Below the pieces are notes generated by a model. The model saw only the letters and a list, made by a program, of their open reading frames with translations. It was not told the origin of the DNA and ran no database searches. DNA of 64,000 bases from Ureibacillus terrenus. Its GTDB lineage: Bacteria > Bacillota > Bacilli > Bacillales_A > Planococcaceae. Below, piece by piece: positions 53,689 through 61,947 of the stretch. Location of the stretch: assembly GCF_006569205.1 (NCBI RefSeq), contig NZ_VIGD01000002.1:62001-126000 (forward strand). Reading direction: 5' to 3'. The translations under genes and the position numbers were made by a program. Within the stretch, counting starts at the first letter, position 1; every line of letters starts with the position of its first letter.

Positions 53689-55944
53689 TCACTGCTCCCT
53701 GCTAAATGAATAAGATTCGAATTCTTCATTGTATTTAATGGTGAATGTCAAATGATGCTCCATGTCTTTGACAAGGATTTCTTCCACTTGTTTTCCATAT
53801 GGAAGTAGTTTGTCAATAAAATCGATAAATTTGATTGAATCTTCCTTGTTTTTCTTGTTCAATTTATAGCCGTTCAGTACTTTAATCACCATTTCATATA
53901 ATGGGAAATCGATTTCTACTTTGTGGATTTCATTGTGCGATTCGCATTTGAATCCAAGCAGTAGGGTAGTGGTGAATCTCTCCACGTACTCTTTAGCGTT
54001 TTTATTGTCGATGGTAATTACGGACGGCTTTAAAGTCAGAGGCTCGGCAATCCGGATTTTGCCTCCCTCATCGTCGATAAAGATGTAATTGTTTTTTGGG
54101 CTTCCTTTCCATAAATAGATGGCTTTCTGAATTTCGTAATATAAATCTTGAAGCAAAGGTTTCTTTCCGGAGTTATAGGCATACAAGTATTTCATGTATT
54201 TTGAATAAACATCATCTTTGAAAAATACATTTAGATGCGACTTGAACAAGAAGGCTGCCCTAATAAAGAGTTCACATAATTCGCGTTTTGTATCTTTATC
54301 GAGATAGGCGATGTCGTCGACGGTTTTTAAATGATTGATCCATATTTGGGCTGAGGAATCAAAAATGATATCCCTGAAAAACATGTAAAAGTCTCCGGAA
54401 TTATTCAGCTCTATCAAATGTTCGTCGACTTCTTTGACCCTCATGTGGATCGGGTCATGTTTGGCCAATATTTTCAGCAAATAGGATTTCTCGGTGCCTT
54501 CAAACAGCAAGTTGGGCAACAGACTTTGCAGCATGTCGATAAAGTCCGCTGTCCGCAGTTCGTCCACAGTGTTTGGAACCAGAATATCATATATGAAATT
54601 GAGCAATTCCCGGGTTGAAATGATGACCTTATCCTTGATAATCGTTTTAATGATTAATTGAATGATTTGCTGCTGCAAGGACGGAGATGAAAACATCTCG
54701 TAATTTATAAGAAGAGGCTTTGCGACATTCGCTTCCCTGTCTTGCAGATAGGCCTGGTAAAATGGGTTGTCGGCCGTGTTATCCGTTATTTTTTTGAATA
54801 ATTCGGTTAAATAGCCGGAAACCTGACCGTTTGCGGTCAACTCGAAACTTTTATAGTCGGCAAAGTTGATCAGCTTGAAATGTTCGTGTTCAGGAGGCAT
54901 TGAAATCGTATTCGAATCGAAAACATTGGCATTTTGTATAAACTCTTTCAGTTTGTTGTATTTGGTTTCCGCATATTCGGATTCGATAAAATTGTTCAAT
55001 ACGCCCAAGTTGATTGCAACAATCAGCTTTTCTTTGCTTGACTCGATCCGTTCATCCGAAAAGGCATCCAATACCTCCGCAAGCGTATCCAGCGAATTTT
55101 TTCTCGGGTCGAAACTTTCCGTGGCATCATTGTGGATTTTAAATTGATCCATCAGTTCCGGATATTTGGTGGAAAAATAGCTGATCAAATGGGATTTTCC
55201 ATCACCGACGCTTCCGCAAAGAAGGATGAGTCGGCTATTTTCGGCTTTTGCGCATTCACGCAAATAATTTTCGAGCCTCTTCTCGATTGGCCGGGACACA
55301 TGCAAGTATTGTTTAAACCCGCTCAGACCTTTGTAACCTTCAACCGCATCTTGGGAAGACTCCCGCAAACGGTTCAGTTGGAATAACAATCTGGAACCAT
55401 GAAGTTCGGGCAGTTCATCAGCCGAAACGTCTTGGTCGGGTGCAGTCCTGATGGTGCTTTTGTTCAAGAATTCCGGAAGAAGTTCCTTTAATAAATTTTT
55501 CACTGTGTCATCGAGAGTTTCCGGCTTTGGATCTTGATATTCCGGAACTTGGATATCATAACTGACATAGGATTCCATGAACCATTTCAGGGTGCTGTAT
55601 AAATTGTTATGTACTTTAAGGCCATCCGCGATAGGGGTTTTTCTATCATCATGAGCCGCCCTATTGCCCATTCGCCGAATCCGGTCGAACAGTTTGAATA
55701 ATTCTTCGTCAATCACCCCGTAGTTTTTTAACAGGACTAATCGCTCGGATTGATTCGTATATTCCGGGTACTCGATTTCTTCGAATTTATAAACATCTTT
55801 TATAACAAGTTCGGTCAGTTTTCTGGCCTTTACAAGAGAAGCATCAACGTCTTTGAAAAGTAATGATTCAAATTCTTTGGCAAGCGTCGCCCAGTCGGGA
55901 TTATGTGCTTTTATAAATTCAAAAGCGGTTTCCTGTTTTTCCAT
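53689..55944 (-). CDS. dptF: DNA phosphorothioation-dependent restriction protein DptF
   Basis: The 751-residue P-loop protein has a DUF4145-like N-terminus (FDRIRRMGNRAAHDDRK near residue 95) and Walker A CGSVGDGKSHLISYF (about residues 241-255). First in the three-gene operon, it is expected to be the ATP-using regulatory subunit of the DptFGH restriction complex. The start ATG follows GGTGGTGTGGT. Upstream on this strand lie TTGCCT and an AT-rich -10 region. No dndA, B, C, D or E gene is adjacent; upstream is gene-free and then ordinary chromosome. Confidence 0.8.
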   Translation of the reverse strand: MEKQETAFEFIKAHNPDWATLAKEFESLLFKDVDASLVKARKLTELVIKDVYKFEEIEYPEYTNQSERLVLLKNYGVIDEELFKLFDRIRRMGNRAAHDDRKTPIADGLKVHNNLYSTLKWFMESYVSYDIQVPEYQDPKPETLDDTVKNLLKELLPEFLNKSTIRTAPDQDVSADELPELHGSRLLFQLNRLRESSQDAVEGYKGLSGFKQYLHVSRPIEKRLENYLRECAKAENSRLILLCGSVGDGKSHLISYFSTKYPELMDQFKIHNDATESFDPRKNSLDTLAEVLDAFSDERIESSKEKLIVAINLGVLNNFIESEYAETKYNKLKEFIQNANVFDSNTISMPPEHEHFKLINFADYKSFELTANGQVSGYLTELFKKITDNTADNPFYQAYLQDREANVAKPLLINYEMFSSPSLQQQIIQLIIKTIIKDKVIISTRELLNFIYDILVPNTVDELRTADFIDMLQSLLPNLLFEGTEKSYLLKILAKHDPIHMRVKEVDEHLIELNNSGDFYMFFRDIIFDSSAQIWINHLKTVDDIAYLDKDTKRELCELFIRAAFLFKSHLNVFFKDDVYSKYMKYLYAYNSGKKPLLQDLYYEIQKAIYLWKGSPKNNYIFIDDEGGKIRIAEPLTLKPSVITIDNKNAKEYVERFTTTLLLGFKCESHNEIHKVEIDFPLYEMVIKVLNGYKLNKKNKEDSIKFIDFIDKLLPYGKQVEEILVKDMEHHLTFTIKYNEEFESYSFSREQ

Positions 55945-56503
55945 ACCACACCACCATTAAAATGTTTTAATTATTGTTATTATAATATAGAAATCTTTAA
56001 ACTTTTAAGGCAAGTAATGGAATATCAGAGTTTTTACAACTTGAGAAAAGGTTATATCTATTATATAAACAAATAAATTATTTCGAGAAATTGAATTTTT
56101 ATATTTTGATAAAAACAGCAGATTATTTAATGTATCGGATAAAAATGTTGCTATTAAAGGGTCAGGCAGGAGAAAAGAGAGAAGAGGATTGAAAGGGAGA
56201 CATATTTACCGGACAGTTTAATATATAAATACGAAAGTCTCCCGGTTCTTCTCGGGACCCATTTTGCATCGGCGCGTGATGCCAACCGGATTCATCCCCA
56301 AAATCGGATTCTTCGTAAATTCCCTTTCTCCCAACCCGGATAAAATAATTCCGTCAAATTTCCCGTTTTCTATCGAAAAATTCCTCGTTTTCGAGTATGA
56401 TACTATTCATAGCAACAATTTCATTAAGCGGAAGCGCTGGTCGGCAAAATGAAAGAATATTCGTACATTTGCAAGCGTTTTCTGTTGACGAGGAGGAATG
56501 GAT
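55945..56503. other. 559-bp gene-free boundary of the defence island
   Basis: The first 200 bp are very AT-rich and carry the dptF promoter region on the minus strand (TTGCCT, then TATATTATAAT). From about 56230 composition returns to that of the chromosome. AAATTTCCCG-like words recur loosely at 56317, 56356 and 56377, perhaps a decayed repeat. No tRNA, recombinase or clear direct repeat marks the boundary. Confidence 0.4.
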
Positions 56504-56953
56504 ATGTCCACTAGCCAAGAGGTTCAACGTCTATATGAAACATTGATCGATGCCTGGAATCGTCGGGATGCGGAAGGCATGGCGGCGCTGTTCGGGGAGG
56601 AAGGGGTGCAGATCGGTTTTGACGGAAGCATCGCGACCGGCAGGGAAGAGATTCTTTCCCATCTTGCGCCCATTTTTGAAAGCGGTCCGACGGCTTCGTA
56701 TGTGGGGAAGGTGAAGGATATCCGCTTTTTGGGGAATAATGTGGCGCTGTTGCGCGCCGTTGCGGAGATGGCGGCGTCCGGGGAGGCGGATGCCGGGAAG
56801 GACGCCAATGCCCATCAGACGGTCATCGCTGTCAAAGACGGCGGCCGATGGTCCATTGAATTGTTCCAAAATACTCCGGCGACGGAGCTTTCGGAAGCCG
56901 TGACGGAAGGGCTGCGCCAATTGCTGCTGGACAAGATGCGGCAGCCGGGATGA
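56504..56953 (+). CDS. SnoaL-like protein (SgcJ/EcaC type)
   Basis: The 149-residue cone-shaped alpha+beta protein of the NTF2/SnoaL superfamily begins QEVQRLYETLIDAWNRRDAEGMAALFGEEG and has DGSIATGREEILSHL and NAHQTVIAVKDGGRWSIELFQNTP. This is the SgcJ/EcaC subgroup, whose members bind small hydrophobic molecules; activity unknown. ATG 56504 has AGGAGG seven bases upstream; ATG 56498 is too close to it. A good terminator follows. Confidence 0.85.
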   Translation: MSTSQEVQRLYETLIDAWNRRDAEGMAALFGEEGVQIGFDGSIATGREEILSHLAPIFESGPTASYVGKVKDIRFLGNNVALLRAVAEMAASGEADAGKDANAHQTVIAVKDGGRWSIELFQNTPATELSEAVTEGLRQLLLDKMRQPG

Positions 56954-56957
56954 TGGA

Positions 56958-56998
56958 TGAGGCAATCCCCAAGTTGCATTGGATTGCCTCATTTTTTT
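56958..56998. terminator. terminator after SnoaL-like gene
   Basis: TGAGGCAATCC and GGATTGCCTCA form a perfect 11-bp stem followed by seven Ts. Confidence 0.9.
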
Positions 56999-57116
56999 GA
57001 CCGGATGCCGCCGATTCTTTTGGCAGGTCCCGTCTTTCCGAATAACCGCTCCCATCCAAATGGAGTCATAATTTCTTTTTTCCATAATACATTGTGGTAA
57101 TAGGGGTGTCGCCGGC

Positions 57117-57380
57117 TTGCTGATTGCGGCGCTGCTGGCGGCGTTTTCGGCGGGCGGTGCACATGCATCCGCCGGTGGAGGTGCCGGATGTCCTTTGCGG
57201 ATTGCGTTCATCGGCGGGATGCCCGTGCCGGTATTCGCCAAGTTCCTTCCGAAACGGCTTCCTTTTTCCATCATCTATCTCATCGCCTCCATTTTGTGGA
57301 CGTTCATGTTTTTACGGGGAAAACGGGAAGAGGGGAGGCCTCCGTTTCATCCCTGTTCAATGGTGCCAAATGGTCGATAG
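57117..57380 (+). CDS. doubtful 87-residue membrane protein
   Basis: TTG 57117 has AGGGGTG seven bases upstream. The frame reads LIAALLAAFSAGGAHASAGG, then a second hydrophobic stretch LPFSIIYLIASILWTFMFLRG and a basic tail. It resembles a small secreted or membrane protein, or the truncated end of a transporter. No family is recognised, and the high GC of the first part could produce an open frame by chance. The rest of 57.0-57.6 kb has nothing else supported. Confidence 0.3.
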   Translation: MLIAALLAAFSAGGAHASAGGGAGCPLRIAFIGGMPVPVFAKFLPKRLPFSIIYLIASILWTFMFLRGKREEGRPPFHPCSMVPNGR

Positions 57381-57606
57381 CGCGGGTTCCCTTCCCCCGT
57401 TTCCCCTCCGCCATTGCCCATGGCGCGTGCCGTCCCGCCCCGGCTGCCCGTTTGGCGAAGACCTTTCTTCCCCCATCTTCCGCCGGATCCTCAAATTCAT
57501 CCGAAATCCCAATCATCTGAAGGCAGGGTTTGCGCCGAATTATAATAAAATATACATAAGAGGCTATGATGGCCGGGACCAATTCCAAAGAAAAGGTGGC
57601 GTATCT

Positions 57607-58224
57607 ATGATTTCAATCAATCTGAAAGACCAGAAGGAAAAGGAAAATTACAAGCTTCTGACAAGCACGATCATTCCAAGGCCCATTGCCTTTGTGACGA
57701 CGCAGTCCCGGGACGGGGTGGTCAATGGCGCGCCTTTCAGCTATTTCAACATCGTTTCCGCCAATCCTCCGCTGATTTCCATTTCGGTTCAACGGAAAGA
57801 AAACGGGGAAATGAAAGATACCGCCCGGAATATTTATGATGCGGGGGAGTTTGTGGTCCATATCGCCGACGACGACAATATTGAACAATTCAATATGGCG
57901 GCGGCAAATTTGCCAAGCTGCGAAAGTGAACTTGAATATGCGAAATTGACGCCGATAAAAAGTGAGAAAGTCCGTGTTCCCGGTGTGCGGGAGGCGAAAG
58001 TCCGCATGGAATGCCAACTCGTCAAAAGCATCGTTTTGGGAGGAAACGGTGCTGAAGCCCCGGGCTGCGACTTTTTTATCGGCGAAGTGGTGTTTGTCCA
58101 TTTGGACGAACAAATTTACGACGAATCCCGCATCAACATCCGGGAGTTCAAACCTGTCAGCCGCCTGGCGGGGACAAATTATGCCACGGTGGGCAATATT
58201 TTTTTCATGGAAAGGCCAAAATAA
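57607..58224 (+). CDS. flavin reductase family protein (YwrF-like)
   Basis: The 205-residue FMN-binding split-barrel protein has PRPIAFVTTQSRDGVVNGAPFSYFN and SANPPLISISVQ, the pattern of the flavin reductase-like group to which Bacillus YwrF (same length) belongs. It reduces flavin with NAD(P)H or binds FMN for an oxygenase; partner unknown. ATG 57607 has AAGGTGG upstream; a much longer in-frame reading starting at 57124 lacks family similarity and is rejected. It is followed after 65 bases by the PAS-GGDEF gene. Confidence 0.87.
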   Translation: MISINLKDQKEKENYKLLTSTIIPRPIAFVTTQSRDGVVNGAPFSYFNIVSANPPLISISVQRKENGEMKDTARNIYDAGEFVVHIADDDNIEQFNMAAANLPSCESELEYAKLTPIKSEKVRVPGVREAKVRMECQLVKSIVLGGNGAEAPGCDFFIGEVVFVHLDEQIYDESRINIREFKPVSRLAGTNYATVGNIFFMERPK

Positions 58225-58289
58225 TTAAATGAAACAAAACACGGAAACGCGCCTCATCAAGAGCTTTGATCCTTAAAGGAGAGGAATAG

Positions 58290-59525
58290 ATGGAATATCG
58301 ACATTCAGTGGACCCCAACGCTTTGGAAATTGTATGGAATCACGCGAATGAAGCCTTGTTTATTTTCGATTACGAAGGAAACATTTTGGAAGCGAATCCC
58401 GCTTTTGCCGAGCTTTTTGGAGGGAAGCCGGAAGATTTGCGGATTTCGGTCTGCTGCGAGGATTCGGAGGAATGCGAAGAATTGTTGGACATGTTAAAAA
58501 GGGGTGAAGACATTCCATTCCATTTCATCCAAAGAAAACGGAAAGACGGAAAGATATTGGATATTTTGGCTTCCTATGGCGCGGTGAACAAGGGAAAGGT
58601 TCTGGCTGTAGGAATGTACAAGGACTTTACCGGAAAGATGGAAATCCACCGGAAACTGAAATCAAGCCATGATGGCTATCGTAAGCTGTTGGACGAGTTT
58701 CCTTATGCGGTTCTGATGATCAAGGACGAAACCGTCATCTACGCGAACCGGGCCGGCCTTGAAATCGTCGGAGCAAGTTCCAAGGAAGTGCTCATTGGCA
58801 AGCCTATATGGCAGTTGATTCGACCGGAAGAGGAACAGTCCATCAGGCAGCGGCTGATGAAAGGAATGGAAGTGACCGTTCATGAAGAGATTGAGCGGTT
58901 CGATGGGAGAAAGCTGTGGGTGGAAATCGCCATGAGGCGCGTCTGCTATGAAAATGAATATGTCCTCCAAATGGTCTTGCGGGATGTCACCGAGAAGAGG
59001 AATTACGAGGAACAGTTGAAATTTTTCGCTTACCAGGATCCGCTGACCGGGCTTTTCAACCGGCGCTATTTTACAAAGGAAATGAAAAAGAGCGTGGAAG
59101 AGGCAAGGAAAAACAACCGGATGTTCGGCGTCATGTTCATCGATTTGGATGATTTTAAGAAGGTGAACGACTCCCTTGGCCATGAGATGGGCGACCAATT
59201 ACTGATCCAGTTTGCCGACCGGCTGAAAAAGAAGCTGCGGGAAGGGGACATCATTTGCCGCTTCGGCGGGGACGAGTTTTTGGTGCTGATCAAAAATATC
59301 CGCGGGAAAAAAGCTCTTGTGGAAGTGGTCAACCGGCTGCAGGACGCATTGCGCCGCCCCTACCAATTGGGGGAGGAATCGGTGGTTGTCACATCCAGCA
59401 TCGGCATCGCCATGTTTCCGCATGATGGAACGGATGCAAAGACGCTCCTTTCCTGCGCGGACCAGGCCTTGTACGAGGCGAAGGAGCAGGGGGAAGGTTT
59501 TCGTTTTTTCAGAAGCAGGGATTGA
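58290..59525 (+). CDS. PAS-PAS-GGDEF diguanylate cyclase
   Basis: The 411-residue soluble protein has two PAS domains (about residues 10-115 and 125-240; NANEALFIFDYEGNILEANPAF and FPYAVLMIKDETVIYANRAG) and a GGDEF domain (about 250-410). The active site FGGDEFLVLI is complete from residue 326, and the inhibitory RxxD motif is present just before it as REGD. It should therefore make cyclic di-GMP under feedback control, sensing a cytosolic signal through PAS. The ribosome site AAAGGAGAGGAATAG precedes the ATG. Confidence 0.9.
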   Translation: MEYRHSVDPNALEIVWNHANEALFIFDYEGNILEANPAFAELFGGKPEDLRISVCCEDSEECEELLDMLKRGEDIPFHFIQRKRKDGKILDILASYGAVNKGKVLAVGMYKDFTGKMEIHRKLKSSHDGYRKLLDEFPYAVLMIKDETVIYANRAGLEIVGASSKEVLIGKPIWQLIRPEEEQSIRQRLMKGMEVTVHEEIERFDGRKLWVEIAMRRVCYENEYVLQMVLRDVTEKRNYEEQLKFFAYQDPLTGLFNRRYFTKEMKKSVEEARKNNRMFGVMFIDLDDFKKVNDSLGHEMGDQLLIQFADRLKKKLREGDIICRFGGDEFLVLIKNIRGKKALVEVVNRLQDALRRPYQLGEESVVVTSSIGIAMFPHDGTDAKTLLSCADQALYEAKEQGEGFRFFRSRD

Positions 59526-59566
59526 ATTTGAGTTTTGCGTCCATACTTTATATTGAGGTGAAGGAA

Positions 59567-59704
59567 ATGGAAAACTGGCAATATGCCGAATTGTCCGAAG
59601 AGCAATTGGCGGAAATCCGCGCATTGGAGAAGAAATTGGGCTGTGCGCTGATTGCCTACGAACATGAAAAGAACCGGGATGAAAAAGAAGAGTGGAAAAA
59701 CTGA
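59567..59704 (+). CDS. small acidic protein, 45 residues
   Basis: ATG 59567 has GAGGTGAAGG as ribosome site. The peptide MENWQYAELSEEQLAEIRAL continues EKKLGCALIAYEHEKNRDEKEEW and is a charged helix pair. It looks like a conserved Bacillales small protein, but I cannot name the family. It follows the GGDEF gene after 41 bases and ends in a terminator. Confidence 0.65.
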   Translation: MENWQYAELSEEQLAEIRALEKKLGCALIAYEHEKNRDEKEEWKN

Positions 59705-59728
59705 TAGGAATGCTCTATCAGTTTTTCT
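59695..59728 (+). terminator. terminator after small acidic protein gene
   Basis: GAAAAACTGATAG and CTATCAGTTTTTC arms overlap the stop codon. Confidence 0.85.
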
Positions 59729-59855
59729 CTTTTTATGGGGGGCTTGTTGACGGGAGGAGCATGCCCTTCCATGGACTTGGGGGTTTTAAAACGCCTTCCG
59801 CGAAAGTGCGGCAGGGAAACGCCGTTCATCCAGGTTTCCCTTTCCCGCGCTTCTT

Positions 59856-60038
59856 TCATTGCTTTTTGAAAATTTCCGGGTTTTCGATGCGGATGGAAAC
59901 GACTTCGCCGCAATTTACACAAAACCGGTAGATTTTAAAACTGTATTTCAGGGATATTTTATTTTTTCTGAATCCGACGAAGTCCGAACCTTCCTCGAAT
60001 TCCCTCCCCCCGCACTTCGGGCATTTTTCGTGTTCCAC
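59856..60038 (-). CDS. small zinc-ribbon protein, 60 residues
   Basis: Two CxxC knuckles (EKCPKCGG and RFCVNCGEVVSIRIENP) make a zinc ribbon. The wording GEVVSIRIENPEIFKK is typical of small Bacillus zinc-ribbon proteins of unknown role. GTG 60038 is eight bases after GGAGG; the earlier GTG 60047 overlaps that site. It is divergent from the DUF1541 lipoprotein gene. Confidence 0.75.
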   Translation of the reverse strand: MEHEKCPKCGGREFEEGSDFVGFRKNKISLKYSFKIYRFCVNCGEVVSIRIENPEIFKKQ

Positions 60039-60190
60039 AGCGCACACCTCCTCTTTTGATTCTACGCTCTCTCTTCCAAGAAGTTTCAGTTTTTTTCATC
60101 TACCACAAATTGCTTTTGTATAAACGCCAAATTCATGTATATAAAGAAGAAAATTGCACCACCCTAAAAATAAAAAACAGGGTGATTTGG

Positions 60191-60778
60191 ATGACAAAAC
60201 ATTGGGCATGGAAAATAGCGTTGTTCAGTTTGGTCCTTTTGTTGTCCGCCTGCGGAGGGAAGACGGCGGAACAAATGGACCGGGAGAAAACGGATAATGA
60301 AGCGGCTTCCGGGGAAGAAGTTGAAACGAAAGACGCCGATGAAATCAAGGACAGTTCCGGCTCCGTGCCGCTCAATTTGAAAATTGCGGAGAATCCAGCC
60401 TTTCCGGTCGGCAGCAAGGTGAAAATTTACGCGGATCATATGGAAGGGATGAAAGAAGCGGAAGGGGTCGTAGTGGCGGTTTATGATACAACGGCATATG
60501 AGATTTCCTATCGGCCGACAACCGGCGGCGAAGAAGTGAAACATTACAAATGGGTGATTCATGAGGAGCTGGATGCCTCCAGCGGCGCGCCGATGGAACC
60601 TGGAAGGGAATTGGTCATCAATGCCGACCATATTCCGGGCATGAAGGGGGCGACGGCGACAATCGAGTCGGCTGACGAAGGGCCGGTATATATCGTGGAT
60701 TTTACAACGACCACAGGGGAAGAGGTCAAAAATTATAAATGGCTTGTGGAATCGGAAATAGCTTCCGCGGAAGAATAA
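60191..60778 (+). CDS. YdhK-family lipoprotein (two DUF1541 repeats)
   Basis: The 195-residue lipoprotein has a signal ending LLLSAC with the modified cysteine at residue 21, an acidic linker, and two copies of the DUF1541 unit: VGSKVKIYADHMEGMKEAEG...KHYKWVIHEEL and PGRELVINADHIPGMKGATA...KNYKWLVESEI. Relatives such as Bacillus YdhK often lie near metal-export genes, and metal binding has been suggested; that is not shown here. ATG 60191 follows AGGGTGAT; a longer frame upstream is rejected. Confidence 0.88.
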   Translation: MTKHWAWKIALFSLVLLLSACGGKTAEQMDREKTDNEAASGEEVETKDADEIKDSSGSVPLNLKIAENPAFPVGSKVKIYADHMEGMKEAEGVVVAVYDTTAYEISYRPTTGGEEVKHYKWVIHEELDASSGAPMEPGRELVINADHIPGMKGATATIESADEGPVYIVDFTTTTGEEVKNYKWLVESEIASAEE

Positions 60779-60781
60779 ATA

Positions 60782-60817
60782 AAAAAAGCTTGGTTCGCTT
60801 GGAACCAAGCCTTTTTT
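60782..60817. terminator. terminator after YdhK-like gene
   Basis: AAAAAAGCTTGGTTC and GAACCAAGCCTTTTTT arms, loop GCTTG; usable on both strands. Confidence 0.9.
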
Positions 60818-60827
60818 CATGCCCGGA

Positions 60828-61025
60828 TCATCTGGAGAAGACTTTGATCAATAAACTGGCGGCAAATAACAGCATCCCCGCCTGGATCATGATATGCATC
60901 GTCCGTTCGAAAGGGGAGAGCCCGCTTTCCTTCCGCTTTTTCTCCAATTGGCGGAAATACACGGCACCTGTGAAAATCATGATGATGATGTAAATGTAAA
61001 GCAATATATCCGCGAATAGTTGCAT
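60828..61025 (-). CDS. small membrane protein, 65 residues
   Basis: Two membrane helices (FADILLYIYIIIMIFTGAVYF and IMIQAGMLLFAASLLIKVF) flank a basic-acidic loop QLEKKRKESGLSPFER. ATG 61025 has GGAG eight bases upstream; an in-frame GTG at 61034 is less likely. The family is unknown to me. It is separated from the YdhK-like gene by a shared terminator. Confidence 0.65.
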   Translation of the reverse strand: MQLFADILLYIYIIIMIFTGAVYFRQLEKKRKESGLSPFERTMHIMIQAGMLLFAASLLIKVFSR

Positions 61026-61112
61026 GCCATCCACTCCATTTTTGATTTGCCGGCAGGGGATTGGATTTTTTCCGCTGACCGGCGCTTTATTTTTCTTCCA
61101 GCTTCATTTTTA

Positions 61113-61411
61113 CTAATAAAACATATGTGAATCTTGGATCATCCGGCCGACTTCGTTTTCATCCCGCAAATCGTGGACGCCCATTTCATTTTCCGGATCC
61201 GCCCGGTTTAATTGAAAATCATAATTTAGCACGGTCCCAAAATGAAGTTCCTGAAAGGTTTTGCTGTATTTTGAGTCCGGATCGGCTTTGATGGCCGCAG
61301 CGTTTTCGGAGGCGGAACCGGTTTGATCTTCTTTGCCGGTGCCATCGCCGGAACAGGCGGGAGAAGGAAACAGGCCATTATGAGTGCGAATGCCAACCTG
61401 AATTTCCTCAT
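61113..61411 (-). pseudogene. small lipoprotein gene with frameshift in the signal peptide
   Basis: From ATG 61411 the peptide MRKFRLAFALIMACFLL is a lipoprotein signal, after which the frame becomes proline-rich nonsense ending at 61226. One frame over, the sequence reads SPACSGDGTGKEDQTGSASE and continues SKYSKTFQELHFGTVLNYDF to DSHMFY and a stop at 61113, a typical lipobox and mature part. The total length of 299 bases is not a multiple of three. The indel lies in the pyrimidine-rich segment near the lipobox. It is either a recent pseudogene or a sequencing slip. Confidence 0.65.
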
Positions 61412-61569
61412 TAAAAAGAGTGTAGCAGGGAAAGGGAAAAATCGAAAGTTTCCAATGTCCCGTTAAGATAAATTTTTTGAAGAATGAAAGGGAAATTGTG
61501 CCTATAGGGTCAATTCCCGTGCAGATGTGATTCTGCCGGGTTCATATAAAAGGCGGCATGGACATATGG

Positions 61570-61840
61570 AGTATCAACTTGGGCGGATGGATAGTTCACA
61601 TGGGCGGATAAGGCAGCCGCTTGGGCAGATGAAGAGTTCATATGAGTGGATAGGTTTGTCACTTGGACAGATAGAGCAGTCGCTTGGGCAGATAGAGAGT
61701 CCACATGGGCGGATAGAAAATCTGCATGGGCGTATGGAGAATTAACTTGGGCAGATAGAGTGATTACATGGGTAGATAAGGATACAACATGGGCGGATAG
61801 AGGATCCACATGGGCATATTAGGGATACAACCGGGGCGTA
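61570..61840. repeat. 21-bp minisatellite, 13 exactly phased units
   Basis: TGGG (or a one-base variant) recurs at 61580, 61601, 61622, 61643, 61664, 61685, 61706, 61727, 61748, 61769, 61790, 61811 and 61832, always 21 bp apart, within units like ACATGGGCGGATAGAGGATCC. Units differ by substitutions but not by a single insertion or deletion. Read on the minus strand they give heptads such as LSAHVDS and LSAQATA without a stop, but no ribosome site precedes that frame. A decayed relative lies at 2.1 kb. Confidence 0.9.
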
Positions 61841-61893
61841 TAAAAGCATCCTCAAAACTTGCGCGTATCAGAATGCTGCTGTTATAAAACACC

Positions 61894-61936
61894 AAAAAGG
61901 CTGCCTGAAAAGCTTTCCTTTCCAGACAGCCTTTTT
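61894..61936 (-). terminator. terminator after alaT
   Basis: AAAAAGGCTG...CTG and CAG...CAGCCTTTTT arms, one mismatch; it ends the minus-strand alaR-alaT operon. Confidence 0.8.
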
Positions 61937-61947
61937 CGCAGCTCCAA

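Noticed and set aside
55945..56500. Attachment site or integrase remnant at the island edge
   Set aside because: No recombinase frame, tRNA or matching direct repeat could be found near 41.5 and 56.1 kb.
56531..57274. A 247-codon minus-strand frame
   Set aside because: It lies opposite the SnoaL-like gene and its terminator, reads as arginine/proline-rich shadow sequence and has no family features.
57124..57606. Long N-terminal extension of the flavin reductase
   Set aside because: A good ribosome site precedes ATG 57607, the family starts there, and the extension is cysteine/arginine/proline-rich noise.
61510..61809. A 99-codon minus-strand frame and a 72-codon plus-strand frame across the 21-bp array
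   Set aside because: Both are by-products of a repeat whose period is a multiple of three; neither has a ribosome site, and the composition is pure heptad repeat.
61570..61840. Possible CRISPR array
   Set aside because: Units are directly adjacent with no unique spacers, and no cas genes are present.
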